Source: Hydrangea macrophylla (taxonomy: Eukaryota; Streptophyta; Magnoliopsida; Cornales; Hydrangeaceae). Taken from it: DNA of 64,000 nucleotides. The notes below the pieces were generated by a model that did no database searches, was not told where the DNA came from, and worked only from the letters and a program-made list of their open reading frames with translations. This document shows positions 50,930-63,426 of this stretch, piece by piece; position 1 is the first letter of the stretch, and each line of letters begins with the position of its first letter. A program made the position numbers and the translations under genes. The stretch lies in the NCBI GenBank assembly GCA_033977485.1, contig CM066991.1:35275850-35339849 (forward strand), in the 5' to 3' direction.

Positions 50930-51990
50930 ATATCGATTCGTACATCATCGGTTCAGTCCATGGCAGTCACAATAAGTTCATTGTTGACTCATCATCTCGA
51001 TTCGTACATCATCAGTTCAATCCATGACAATCACAGTAGTTCACTGTTGACTCATTATCTCGATTAGTACATCATCAGTTCAATCCTGACCGTCATAGTA
51101 GTTTACTGTCGACTCATTATCTCGATTAGTACATCATCAGTTCAATCCTGACAGTCACAGTAGTTTACTATCGACTCGTTATCTCGATTAGTACATCATC
51201 AGTTCAATCTTGACAGTCATAGTAAGTTCACTGTCGACTCGTCATCTCAGTTCGTACATCATCAGTTCAATCCATGACAGTCACAATAGTTCACTGTCGA
51301 CTCGTTATCTCGATTAGTACATCATCAGTTCAATCCATGACAGTCACAGTAGTTCACTGTCAACTCGTTATCTCGATTAGTACATCATCAGTTCAATCCT
51401 GATAGTCATAGTAGTTCACTGTCGACTCGTCATCTCGATTTGTACATCATCAGTTCAATCCATGACAGTCACGGTAGTTCACTGTCGACTCGTCATCTCG
51501 ATTCATACATCAACAGTTCAATCCATGACAGTCATGGTAGTTCACTGTCGACTTGTCATCTTGATTCATACATCATCAGTTCAATCCATGACAGTCACAG
51601 TAGTTCACTGTCAACTCGTCATCTCGATTCGTACATCATCAGTTCAATCCATGGCAGTCACAGTAGTTCACTGTCGACTTGTCATCCCGATTAATACATC
51701 GTCAGTTCTTCTAATCAAGGTTAGTCCAACCATTGATTCAATCCATGACAGTTACAGTAGTTCACTGCCGACTCATCATCTTGATTCATACATCGTCAGT
51801 TCTTTTGATCACGGTTAGTCTAAACTGCTCGTCCATTTCATGGCAGTCACAGTAGTTAACTGTCGACTTGTCACCTCAATAAGTACACCGTCAGTTCTTC
51901 TGATCACAGTTAGTCCAACCAATGGTCCAACCCATGAAAGTTACAGTAGTTCACTGTCTACTAGTCATCTCGATTCGTGCATCATCAATT
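50930..51990 (+). repeat. Tandem repeat, about 60-66-bp period
   Basis: About sixteen units built on TACATCATCAGTTCAATCC, AGTAGTTCACTGTCGACTC and TCATCTCGATT. Units are mostly regular to about 51700, then spaced by inserts. Because many units are 63 bp, they open repetitive frames (51440-51818) that are not genes. Confidence 0.9.
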
Positions 51991-52029
51991 CATTAGTCAT
52001 CACTAGTTTACCATCATTCGAAATATGTC

Positions 52030-52190
52030 ATGATCATCATTCTCATTCTAAATCTTGGGCTTCCATGTCCATTAATGGGGCTTCCGTGTCCATCGCTTGG
52101 CATCTCGGGCTTTCATGTCCTTCACTTAATGTCTTAGGGCTTCTATGTCCGTCTCCTAATTTCCAGGGCTTCTAGGTCCGTCGGTTATTT
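52030..52190 (+). repeat. Short degenerate repeat, GGGCTTCxATGTCC
   Basis: Five copies at roughly 30-bp spacing directly after the 63-bp field. Confidence 0.65.
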
Positions 52191-52741
52191 GCCAAGCTTC
52201 ATCTCTGATTAACATCCTCTGGGACCCCACGTTCAATTACATTTCTTTGTAAAACATACTTCCCGTAATTTCAGAAGTTTGCCCGAGACCCAGAGTCTTC
52301 AACACCTTGGTGTCCTTATCAGGATCAACCACTGTATTAGATTCAACACTAGCACAACATAAGTTCACTCGGGGTGGCACACACCCCACAGTACCAGCTC
52401 ATGCTAGGATCAGAACACTAAACATGATGGGACTCAGGACACAATTCATATCACATCCATGCATTGCATATCACTCTTATAGCATAGCATCCACCTGATT
52501 GTTGTGTATGTGCATGTGTGATTTATTCCCTTGTGCCCCGAACTACGTCCTGGTCTAATTCCCCTTGGGATACGTAGGCAGCTCACGTAGAGTGCGACCA
52601 GCACTAGCCTTAGCATCATTGCATCTTTTGCAACGCTTTTTATCCTAAATCTATAGCCTTCAAAATACCTGTCTCTTCAAAGCTTTGGCACTCGCTTGCG
52701 ACATGCGTTGTCTGGCAAGTTCATGCCAAAGAAGGGCAAAC
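52191..52741 (+). mobile_element. 3' end of the Tat-like interior and polypurine tract
   Basis: Non-coding. It ends with the purine-rich AAAGAAGGGCAAAC (about 52728-52741) directly before the 3' LTR. Confidence 0.6.
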
Positions 52742-55700
52742 TATAGACATCCCATTTTGTCGGCTATTAGATTTAGGAAACCCACATCTTGGTGGTTCAC
52801 AATGATCGAAAAAGACTCAAAAGGACTCCTGGAAGTTAGTTCTATTTTTCAAAAAGCTTAGAATGACCAAAATGCCCCTGAAAGCCCGAAAACTCCTAGA
52901 TTTGGACCAAAAGTTCTGAAAATATGCTATGTCATGACAAAAGTAAGAAAATGAGTTTTTAAGTAAAATCAGATGAAATCATCAGCTCCTAGAGACCCGC
53001 GGAGGTCCCAGAAGTTCCCGGAGAGTCTCCGTTGACCGGTTTAACCTAAGTTTGACCGGGTTTGACCGGGTTTGACCGGGTTTGACCAAAATTATCTGAA
53101 TTCGCAGAAAAATTCCAAGATCATTTTAGATTATGTGAAAAGTACTAAAATGAGTTTTAAAATAAAATCGAACGAAAACGTCAGCTCCTGGGAGCTCCCA
53201 GAGGTTCCAAGGAGTTTCTAAAGATCCCAGGTTTGATCGATTTGACCTAAAAGTTGACTTTGAAACTGGAGTACCGTAATAATTTTCAAACATTTTTCAT
53301 GGATACTAGAGGTCAATAGCTTTCCAAAGGTATATCGCACATAATTTCTGGATTTAAAACGGATTTATCATGAATTTTTTAAGGTGAAAAAGGCGAGTAA
53401 ATTGGCTTTTATCGCGAATACCGTAAAACTTTTCTAAGTGATCTAACTCCGAAACATTTTATATAGAAAGTAGACTTCGATATCTTTCCAACAGTATATA
53501 ACAAGCTCAGTTTAGAGTTCGTACGCATTTTCTGTGAATTTCGGATAAAAATACAGCCTTTTCGCGAATACCAGAACCTCTGGGGGCCTAAATACAATTT
53601 TTTGGGCATCTGAGGAGACGTGCCACGACGGCACTGGGCCACTGCTGCGGCGGCACATGGCCAGTGCCGTGGCAGCACTCAACCCTCACATAGTCCATTT
53701 TTATAATTTATTTAGGGGTCCAATTCGATTAATTAAAATCAAAATGATGTAATTTTATGTTCACAGATGTTTGGGACTAATGGGAGCACTTTCTAAATCC
53801 CAAAACCTCCCTAAATTAGCCTATATAAACCCCCCTTTGCTCTTCATTTTGGGGGGGGGCAAGTGCAAAGTCCATAGAAGTTGTAGAGAGAAAGAGAGAT
53901 AGAGATAGAGATAGGTTTAGAAGAAGGAAAGGGAGCTTCTCTCATTGATTTTCTATAAGAAAGTGAGTTTTAATCTTGTTTTCTTCCATTACCTCTCTTA
54001 TACTTCACATTCCAAATACCCTCAATCACCATTCTTGAGCATTCTTGAGTTTGGAAGCTACTTCCATGTTCAAATGTCAATATCTATGAGTGAAGCACCA
54101 AGCCACAAGTCCAATATCACATAGATTATCATCTATTGATTGCTATTTACTTGCTTGTTTATATATATGTTCATCTCTTCTTACCTCATTTCTTTTTATT
54201 GTTCTTTATTTACTCACTTGTTCTTCATCATCTAAATGATGACATGAAGTTTGAGGTGAGTGAATCCTTATGGATAGTAGCTGTTGACCTCAAAAACATG
54301 TTTAATAGATGATGATTATAACTTCAATACCTCCAAGGTATCCTTGAAGTTATGTTCAAAATAAAAATGAAGCTCTCCAATAATATTGAGGGTTCTTGAT
54401 GATGAGTTTGATGTTGATATTTCAAGAGGTCATAATCTCTATTTGATGTTGAAAATATACTTTCAAAGCCTCTATTTCAAAACCCCTCTCAAACCCTCTC
54501 ATTTTGATCTCAAGAAAGAATACTCAAGTTTTTCCCAAAATCTTTAAAACAGTGAATAATCTGAGCTCAAAGATTTCTCTAGAACTCAATACTCAATGTA
54601 TGAATGCAAGACTACTTGTAAAGTCTTCCTAACTCACAAGAGAACATCCATGAGTTTTGGTTTGACTTGGAAATACTTGGAAGGATTCCATTTTAGTCCA
54701 AACATTCTCTCCAGATATTCTGCCTTTACTATCACAGCAGTTTGGTCGACTTTCAACTTGTTTTACAGAAAACTTTTTCAAAAAGAGTGGTCCCAAACTA
54801 TTTTTCCTTAAACTTCATTGTCTTGGGAACCTTTTGTATAAAATGGGCCCCTAGATCATTTGTTTTCATTTTATAAGATATTTTGACATTTCAGTCAATA
54901 GTACGAACTCTGTTTCTGAGTAACCTCTATTGTTCATATGATTTCTCTCAATATGTAATAGTCATTAAAGATTGGCTTTTTGGGTTGTGTTCTAGTCACA
55001 ATAAGGAAGATCTCTATAAAAAAACATGCATTGAAAACATTCCTAACCTCTCTTTTCAATTTCCAAAAATCATGTTACTGTTCTATCCACTATTCACAGC
55101 AAGCATACTTTTACTTCCATCCTTTGATTTGGTGCTTACATGCACTCCAAATTAGATCATGTCTTAGGACATAGTTCATAATATATTTGTACATATCCCA
55201 TGATAATTTTCTACATTCATTCATTCATTTTTTAAACTTCTAAGCCACTTTAGAAAGTCCATTTACACAAACACCCTACAACCTTTGCACATTCTAGGAT
55301 CACACATTACATCCATGCAAGATTTGGGGCTTTTGTGGCTCCTAATCTAAGAAGATTATAAGGAATGAGTTGGATGATACGTCCATGCTTTCCCTCAATC
55401 TAATCTTCCTTTCTCATCTGCCCCGGGGATCGAGAGGTCTTCTTTCCTCAAAGATTAACATGCATCATTCTAGCTTGCTAAGAATATTTTGATTTATTTG
55501 ATTATTTGTTTCAAGATCAATTCATGTCCCCTTAGATTAGGAAAACTTTATTACTTGATATGTGATTAGATAATTTTTCCTAGGTTTGTTCGTGTGATCT
55601 TTCACTTTGCATTGTGTGATACTTGGCTTAGATCTTATGAATGATATCTTATCTTTAGATCTTCCATTTTAAGTGTCTTATGTGATGTAATATACCTATC

Positions 55701-56025
55701 ATAAATATTAACTGTCGAACCAAACACAGTATAAGATGATTATTTGGATGCTAATTGAGGCCCGTCGAATGATGGGGTGAGTTGAGGGTGTTTTCGTCGT
55801 GACAAAGGCTCCTTCCTCTCTCGTACCAAAACCCCGAGCCAAGCTCTTTGGTTATGAAAGGCTGGTTCCCTTTATCCATTTGGGTGAGTCAAATTAGATT
55901 TCTTGGTTCCTCAAAGACCAAGTGGCAACTCTGTATCTGTTTTCAACAGACCTTTTCCTTTCCTTTTTCAAAAATAATCTCAAAATAAAACAAAAAGAGT
56001 GGACGACAGATTACGCATGTCCACA
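52742..56025 (+). mobile_element. 3' LTR of the plus-strand Tat-like element (about 3284 bp)
   Basis: It starts TATAGACA (one change from the expected TGTAGACA) after a polypurine tract and ends TGTCCACA. Its last 800 bp or so match the 5' LTR remnant. It contains a (TGACCGGGTT)n repeat at 53051-53097, a likely TATA box (about 53820-53830) and a G run just after it. GCAGC (56026-56030) is the predicted target duplication. The start is less certain than the end because the 5' LTR copy of it is missing. Confidence 0.78.
53820..53830 (+). promoter_or_regulatory. Likely TATA box of the Tat-like LTR
   Basis: CCTATATAAAC, followed about 30 bp later by a G run and a purine-rich leader, is the usual U3/R boundary layout. 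Confidence 0.5.
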
Positions 56026-58740
56026 GCAGCCCCTCCAGAGAGAAGTGTCTTGATGATGTATGGTCCGACCCAGTTGGGTTTGAATTTTCCTCTAGGATCA
56101 TAAACGGGTGATTTAAGCTCTTTGAGGACTAGTCACCCTTAGCAAGCTTCCGTGGGCGAACCTTTTTGTTGAAACCACGAGCTATCCTTTTCTGATATCC
56201 CCGAGTGTGGTTTATTGCCGCCAACCTCTTTTCATCTAGTAACATCAAATCTTTATATATCCCTTGCAACCATTGAAGTTCGCTTACTTTGCATTCTGCC
56301 AAAACTCTCAAAGAGGGTATTTCTATTTCAATTGGGGAGGACAGCCTCCATTCCATAGACCAATGAGTATGGCATAGCTCCCATCGAAGTTCTCACAGAA
56401 GTTCGATATCCCCATAATGGGAACGGCAATTTCTCATGCCAATCCCTATATGTATCAGTTATTTTTCCCAGAATTGCCTTAACATTCTTATTAGCTGCTT
56501 CTACCGCTCTATTTGTTTGGGGTTTGTATGGGGAAGATTGATGGCGGGTAATCCTATACTTCTCTAGGAGCGGGATAACTTCTCCTTGGAAATGGCTACT
56601 ATGATCAGAAATGAACTCATTTGGAACCCCATATCTACAAATTATTTTATTCTCGATAAAACTCACCACATCTTTAGCTTTCAATGTTGCATATGACACA
56701 ACTTCCACCCAATTGGTAAAATAATCTATCGCCACAACTATTTATCGGTGTCCATTGGAGGCTTTCGGAACCACTTCACCAATGATATCAATACCCCATA
56801 CGGAGAATGGCCAAGGGGTGGTCAATACCTTATCCAGAGTCGCCCAGTAGTATCCTTGTCAGATTATCTTTTTGGCTAACATGTGTCCTCTCATTTGTGG
56901 TCCACAAACTCCTTCATGTATCTCTTCCATCATCCTTCTTGCTTCTCTCCCATACAGGCCTTCTAAGTTATAACCGGTATAAGACTTCTTTAATAATTTT
57001 CCCGCATAAATTACAAACTGAGCTGAAAACCTTTGAATCGCCTTTTTATCCTTTTCTGAAGCCCCTTTAGGCTACTCTTCCCTTTCAATAAAATTCCAAG
57101 CATCCATATACCATGGTACTTCTATCTCGTCTCCTTCTTCAAGAGCTACGATTATCTCAAATGAGGGTCAGGCTCTCTCTTCTATGGATAGAGGGATCAT
57201 GATAACTCCTATGGAGATTTGGATCATTGAGGCCAAGGTTGCTAAGGAATCGGCTAGTTGGTTCTCCTCACGGGGAAAGTAATAGAATGAGATTTTTCTA
57301 AATTGTACTTTCAAGCTCTCTAGGTATTCATGGTAAGCTCTCAATTTCTCATATTTTATTCTCCAATCACCTCTCACTTGCGATATTATCAAATTTGAAT
57401 CCCCAAAGACATCAATTTTCTCAATTTTTAGAGCAAAGGTTGCGTCCATTCCAATTATGCATGCTTTGTTTTGTGCCGTATTATTGGTTGAATTGTACTT
57501 AAGCTTGACAGCTAGCGGGGTAGGGGCTCTACCAGGTGATAAAAGGATGATTCCGGCTCCATAACCTATCTAATTGGCGGCTCCATCGAAATACACTTTC
57601 CACAGATCTTCTTTTACCTCCATTACTCCTTCATTGGGGAAATTAAACTCTCCTTTTTCCTCGGATTCTATAGTAAGATTAGCCAAATACTCAGCAACGG
57701 CTCTCCCCTTGAGAGATTTGGAAGTGACGTATCTTATATCAAACTCAACTAGCATCATGGTCCACTGGGAGATCCTACTGGTCAGGGCCGGGTTGTCGAA
57801 TAGGTATTTGAGTGGGTCCATTCGGGTTATTAGGGTCACAGGAAAGGCTAGCATATAATGTCTAAGGCGATGGGTATACCATACTAAGGCCTAATAGGCT
57901 TTTTCTAGTGGTGAATAGTTTAACTTATATCCGGTCATTCTTTTAGTTAGATAGTATATCGCTCTCTCCACACGCCCTTCTTCTTCTTCTTGGGCCAACA
58001 TACACCCCATTAAGTTTTCGATCATGGATAGGTATAGCAGTAAGGGTTTTCTGGGTTTGGGAGGTGATAGGACAAGCGGGTTTTGAAGGTAGGTTTTGAT
58101 CTTTTTGAAAGCTTTTTGGCACTGGCTATCCCATTCAAACTTCTCCCCTTTCCTCAATAATTTGAATAGTGGGTCACAGGTCATGGTGAGCTTGGATATA
58201 AAGCGACTAATGAATTGTACTCTTTCTAGGAATCCCCTCAACTCCTTTTCATTCTTCGGTGATGGAATTTCGATTATGGCCTTAATTTTGGTCGGGTCTA
58301 CCTCAATCCCCCAATGTGTAATGAGAAATCCTAACAGCTTCCCTACGGTAATTTCGAAAGTGCATTTTTGTGGGTTTAACCTCATTCTAAACCTCCTCAA
58401 CCTCTCAAAGAATTTCCTTAACGCTTCTAAATTCCCTCCCCTATTCTTGGACTTTAATACCATGTCATCCATATATACCTCCACTTCTTTATGGATCATA
58501 TCATGTAGTAACGTGGTGACGGCCCTTTGGTAAGTCGCACCCGCATTCTTAAACCCAAAGGCATAACCTTATAGCAGTAAGTCCCCCAGGGTGTGATAAA
58601 AGTAGTCTTCTCCCTATCCTCAAGCGCCATTAAAATCTGATTATACTTCGAGAACCCATCCATGAAAGATAAGAGTTCGTATCCCGCGGTATTGTCCACT
58701 AACACATCAATGTGCGGCAAAGGGAAATTGTACCAAGCTT
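56026..58740 (-). pseudogene. Tat-type gypsy pol pseudogene (RT - RNase H - second RNase H - integrase)
   Basis: Minus strand. RT enters at KAWYNFPLPHIDVLVDNTAG (58740), shows a one-base frameshift near 58560, and keeps VYMDDMVLKSK at about 58450-58480. It is followed by the RT-linked RNase H (to about 57600). A second, archaeal-type RNase H starts with YFDGAAN, a TAG stop, then GYGAG, and continues with VFGDSNLIISQ and REENQLADSLATLA (57168-57449); paired RNase H domains mark the Tat group. The integrase core lies at 56328-56735 (IDYFTNW, SDHSSHF for the usual SDNG, AVEAANKN), and its tail reads FKPNWVGPY up to the plus-strand LTR at 56025. Several stops make it inactive. LTRs, gag and protease are not adjacent. 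Confidence 0.88.
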
Positions 58741-60240
58741 TTGACAGTATGGGCAGGTTTTGCAAAAGGAATAGGCATCCTTAAATATGGTGGGCTAGTA
58801 AAAACCACTGTGTAGGACTTTTTGTGCGGTCTTTCGTGAAGCGAAGTTGCCACCGCAGGCTTCTGAATGGCATGATCCTAAAATTATAGTTATATCCTCA
58901 TTCGGAACGCAACATCTGATGACCTGATCAGTGCAATATTTAAAAAGGTACGGGTCATCAAAGAAGAAGTGGCGTGCGAACGAGAGGAATCGTTTCCTAT
59001 CTTAATTTGACCAATGCCCAGGGGTTTCTCCCGTGACTAGATAATTAACTATATCCAAATATTAGGGCAATCTGGAAACAGTCATCAGTTGCTCATCTGG
59101 GAATTCATCCTTAATAGGCAGCAGTTTAGTATTGTCAACAAACGTTAACCGAGATAGATGGTCTGCGACCACATTCTCTACTCCTTTCTTATCCTTGATT
59201 GTGAGATCAAACTCTTGGAGTAGGTGTATCTAACAGATAAGCCTTTGTTTTGTGTCTTTCTTGGATAACAAATATTTGAGGGCCGAGTGGTCTGTAAAAT
59301 AGATAATTAGGGACCCTATCAGATAAGACCTGAATTTATCCAATGCAAATACTATAGTCACTAGCTCTTTTTCAGTAGTTATGTAATTCATTTAAGCTTC
59401 ATTCAGTGTTCGACTGGCATAATAGATAACATATGGCCTATCTTCCTCTGTCTTAAAACTGTGCCAATAGCATAGTCGCTAGAATTGCTTATCAACTCGA
59501 AAGGCAAACTCCAATCGGGTGCCTGTATTATTGGTGCAGAGGTAAGGTGGTCTTTTAGTGCATCAAAAGATATTTGGAAACTTTCTAACCATTCAAATGG
59601 TGTGTCTTTGACAAGCAGTTGACAAAGTATTCGGGAAATTGCACTAAAATTTTTAATAAATCAACGAATAGAATCCCGCATGCCACAAGAAAGAATGAAT
59701 GTCTTTAATTGTACGGGGGCAGGTAGATTCGAGATTATGTCAATTTTGCCTTTATCCACTTGAATACCTTTATCGGAGATTATATGGTTGTGGACTATTC
59801 CCTTGGTCACCATAAAGTGACATTTTTCCCAATTTAGTACTAGCTGGTTGTCCTCGCATCATGCTAGCACACGTTCCAGATTTTCCAAGCAATTTTCAAA
59901 ACTATGGCCAAACATAAAGAAATCTCCATGAAGACTTCGAGTATTTGTTCGACCATATCACTAAAGATGCTTAACATGCACTGCTGAAAAGTGGCAGGTG
60001 TATTGTATAAACTGAAGGGCATGCGACGCTAAGCAAAAGTACCAAACAGACACGTAAAAGTTGTTTTCTCCTGATCTTCAGGAGCGATTTCAATTTGGTT
60101 ATACCCATTGTATCCATCTTGAAAATAGTAGTACTTGTGACCCACCACCCGTTCTAGCATTTGGTCCATGAACGGTAAAGGAAAATGGTCTTTCTGGGTC
60201 ACAGTGTTCAACTTTCTGTAATTGATACACATCATCCATC
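58741..60240 (-). pseudogene. Athila-like pol pseudogene: RT, RNase H and integrase zinc-binding domain
   Basis: RT begins with CINYRKLNTVTQKDHFPLP (60235-60029) and includes FQDGYNGYNQIEI and EDQEKTTFTC. The VFMDD catalytic site near 59940 is destroyed by a frameshift. An RNase H-like part follows (PYVIYYASRTLNE in an older frame, FTDHSALKYLLSKKD). Near 58745-58900 is an HHCC zinc-binding domain (CHSEACGG, KVLHSGFY-stop-PTIFKD, FCKTCPYCQ). The reading stops there and joins directly to the RT of another element at 58740, so the integrase core is missing. Confidence 0.83.
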
Positions 60241-60842
60241 TGGTGGGGATACGTGTCGGTACTAATTCGCCATTTTGTTTGGAATGATGGTTATACCCGC
60301 TTTTTTCGGCACCACTTGGGTTAGGCTAACCCAAGGGCTGTCAGAGATAGGATAAATGATTCCAACTTCAAGTAGTTTTAAGACTTCCTTTTGACCATTT
60401 CTTGCATGTTGGGATTCAAACGCCTTTGCATTTGTTGAGATGGTTTAACGTCTTCCTCCAAACATATTTTATGGGTGTAAATGGACGAACTTATGCCTTT
60501 GAGGTCAGTAATAGTCCATCCCCATGCCCCCTTATGTTGTTTCATCATTTGAATTAGTTTACCCTCTTGCTCAAGATTTAAAGTAGATGATATAATGACA
60601 AAGTATGTCTTCTCAGTCCTTAAAAAAGCATATTAGAGCTACTTAGGAAGCTCCTTTAATTCTAGATTAGGAAACTGAAAGTTGAGGGCATAACTAATTT
60701 TGTTTTAGGAGGTAATGGTTCATATAGTGTTATCCACATGCATTCAGCTCTATCCTCCTCTTTTGTCTCCATCATAAGGCAAGTCTGATTTAAGTCAGCG
60801 TCCAATGGAGTAGAGTTTTTTTAGTCGGTAGACATCATCAAA
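60241..60842 (-). pseudogene. Decayed Athila-like protease-RT linker
   Basis: Stop-rich minus-strand sequence between protease and RT. Scattered RT N-terminal words can be read (for example around 60260-60480), but there is no continuous frame. Confidence 0.55.
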
Positions 60843-61700
60843 TTATGACACAACTACCTCCAAAGGATCTTTATAATCGACTAACTCAGCCTCATCTTCA
60901 ATGACCGTCTCGATGAGGTTCACTTCCTCTTCATCCTCGTATTCTTCAGGTTGGGGATTTGAAAAGATTTTGACATTTAGAGTCATATTCCCGAATACGA
61001 TGGTCATTATACCACTTCTTATTTTTATCGTGGCATCAATTGTGTTAAGGAACGGACGTTTAAAAATCACCAAGATTTGTGCACATGGATTAGACACAGG
61101 TTTAGTGTCCAAGATCACGAAATCAACCGGGAAGACAAACGAGTCTATTTGCAAAAGGTCGTCCTCTAGTATTCCTCTAGGATATTTCACCGACCTATCT
61201 GCCAGTTGTAATGCAACATGAGTGGGTATGAGTTCACATAACCCTAGATATTTATAGACAAAGTATGGTAGTAGGTTAACGCTTGCTCCTAGATCTAGGA
61301 GTGCATTGTCTATTCTTTGATTCCCAATTTGACATGAGATAGTGGGAGTACCAGGGTCTTTGAGTTTCAAAGGCAGCTCATTTTGCATGATTGTGCTTGC
61401 ATGGAAAGCGACATATGCGTGTTTCTTCACACTTTGTCGCCTCTTGACCGTACAAAAATCTTTAAGATATTTAGCATAGGCCGGTACTTATTTGATTGCA
61501 TCAAGGAGTGGAAGGTCTATTTTAACTTGTTTAAACAGTTCCAAGTACTCCTGATTCTTTATCTCATTTTTGGGCTTCTTTAGCCTTTGAGGGTAAGGCA
61601 CGGGGAAAGGGCATTTAGGTAATTCGTCCTTAACAGGCTCCTTTCCAGGCCTTCTATCAGCTTCTTCTACTTCTTTAAGAGCTATATCATTTGATTCCAA
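60843..61700 (-). pseudogene. Athila-like gag-pol linker and aspartic protease
   Basis: The frame 61700-61488 (CPFPVPYPQRLKKPKNE, FKQVKIDLPLLDAI) is followed, after a stop, by 61430-60843. The latter has KLKDPGTPTISCQIG and the active site LLDLGASVNLLP, a retroviral-type aspartic protease in the form seen in Athila elements. It would have cleaved the polyprotein. Confidence 0.82.
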
Positions 61701-63217
61701 TGGTTCATTGTTAGTAGATGGCTCCTCTTCCTAAGTAGAAGGTTGTTTTTGTTCACCACTTCCTCCTCTTTATACTCTTTCGATGTAGAAAGAGGAATGT
61801 TTTGCCCTATAATCTTGCTACTTCTCAGAGTAGTCACGGCTTTAGCATGTTCTTGATTATTGGGACCATTGTTATATCCCTTAGGGTTTGGAAGTGGTTG
61901 GGCAAGAAATTTTCCACCCAATCCCTCTTGTTGTGCATCTATTCTCTCTAACATCGATCGCAGACATTTTAATCATCATTTGAATTAATTACTGCGTCAG
62001 GTTTGCGTTAGAGAGCAGATCTTCTTCTTGTACCTTTTTGTGTGGTAGCACGTATATATTAGAATGTTGGTTATTAGAGGGTTGAGCTTGGTTGTAGTTA
62101 TTAGAACTATTTTGATTGAACGGTTGGGACTGCCTATTGTATTGCCCTTAATATTTGTTATTGTTGTTGTAGGGCTATTGCTGATATTGGTTTTGGGCCC
62201 CAACTTCATTTTTCTAATCAAAATCGGGTGATTCCATCGATTATTATTGTTTTGAAAATTATTATTGTTATTGGAATTCCCCACCCCTCTGTATCCTTAC
62301 ATGGTGTTCATTACCATGGGAGCCTGTTCTTGAAAATACGGCACATTAGGACAATATTGAGTTGTGTGTCCCAACATATTGCATGTGCCGCATGGCTCTT
62401 CAGGCAAAATCTGCCTAGAACTCTCGCCTTTCATTCCTAACTCTTCTACCTTTCTTGCTAGTTCTTCGTATTTCGTCATTAGATGATCATCACTTTTTAG
62501 CTGATAAATACTTTTCTCCTCTACAACTGCTAGCTATGCACGTGAAATCTCTTCAGAGTTAGACCATTCATTAGCGTGTTCGGCTAACCACTCGAAGTGG
62601 GCTTCAGCATCTTCAGTGTTTTTGCAAAGAAATGGACCTGCGCTCATGGTTTCAACCACTTTTTTCATTTCACTATTTAGTCCTTCGTAAAAGTAGCTAA
62701 TGGTTTGCCATTTCTCATACCCATGATGTGGGCATGAGAGAAGCAAATCTTTGAAATGCTCCTAAGTTTGAGTGCAGGTTTCATTGCTCTTTTACTTGTA
62801 GGAGTTTATTTGTCGTTTAAGTTCAGTGGTCATGCGAGGTGGAAAGAATTTCTTAAAAAATGCAGTGTTCATCGCATGCCAGGTGAAGATTGAATTTGGC
62901 TTGAGGGTAAGCAACCACGCTTTTGCTTTATCCTTCAAAGTGACAGGAAATAACATTAAGCGTGTCACATCTACAGGACAGTTCTGAGATAATGTTTTAC
63001 AAACATCCTTAATGTCCTTGACATATAGATATGCCTTCTTGCTCTCCATTCCGTGAAACGTTGGAAGGAATTGAATCATTCTGTTACGAAATTGAAATTT
63101 ACTCGCATGGGGTGGAATGAGAATACAAGAAAGTGTAGGTGCGTGTTCAGGTTGCATGAGATCATGCAAGGGATGCAGCGAATCATCAATAGGCACAACC
63201 CTATTCTCACCAGTCAC
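61701..63217 (-). pseudogene. Athila-like gag with in-frame stops
   Basis: From the ATG at 63217 the frame contains a retrotransposon gag domain (FRNRMIQFLPTFHG, KDKAKAWLLTLKPNSI, FFKKFFPP). It continues in the same frame through 62534 (HFKDLLLSCPHHGYEKW) and 62297, where a zinc knuckle CGTCNMLGHTTQYC (CX2CX4HX4C) lies at about 62364-62400. At least four in-frame stops but no frameshift occur over the first 920 bp. An Asn-rich stretch (62284-62200) and a linker follow. The product was the capsid precursor; this copy is dead. Confidence 0.85.
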
Positions 63218-63402
63218 TTTGATCGTCAGCCATAGATTCTATAGGTGTAGCGACGGGGTTGATAGAACTAGAGGAATTTGATAAGTAGAGTAGATATCCG
63301 AAAATTCCTTCGATGGAATTATCGAACATGAAAGGGAAAAGACTAAAAAGATTTTAAACCATAAGGAAAGAGCGAGGTAATCTAAATACTAGCTGGTTGC
63401 CT
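63218..63402 (-). mobile_element. Athila-like leader
   Basis: Non-coding stretch between the primer site and gag. Confidence 0.7.
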
Positions 63403-63420
63403 TCCTCGGCAACGGCGCCA
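63403..63420 (-). other. Athila-like primer binding site, tRNA-Asp type
   Basis: The minus strand reads TGGCGCCGTTGCCGAGGA, close to the standard tRNA-Asp site. Confidence 0.88.
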
Positions 63421-63426
63421 AAAACT

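Noticed and set aside
51440..51818. Repetitive ORFs of 84 and 118 codons
   Set aside because: The 63-bp tandem repeat is a multiple of three, so stops are avoided by chance in two frames.
50268..51990. CRISPR-like array
   Set aside because: Units are contiguous tandem repeats without unique spacers, in a plant retroelement.
54596..55174. ORFs of 64-90 codons in the Tat 3' LTR
   Set aside because: They lie in LTR sequence in the R/U5 region without codon bias or homology that I recognise; the 5' LTR covers only the last part, so no comparison is possible.
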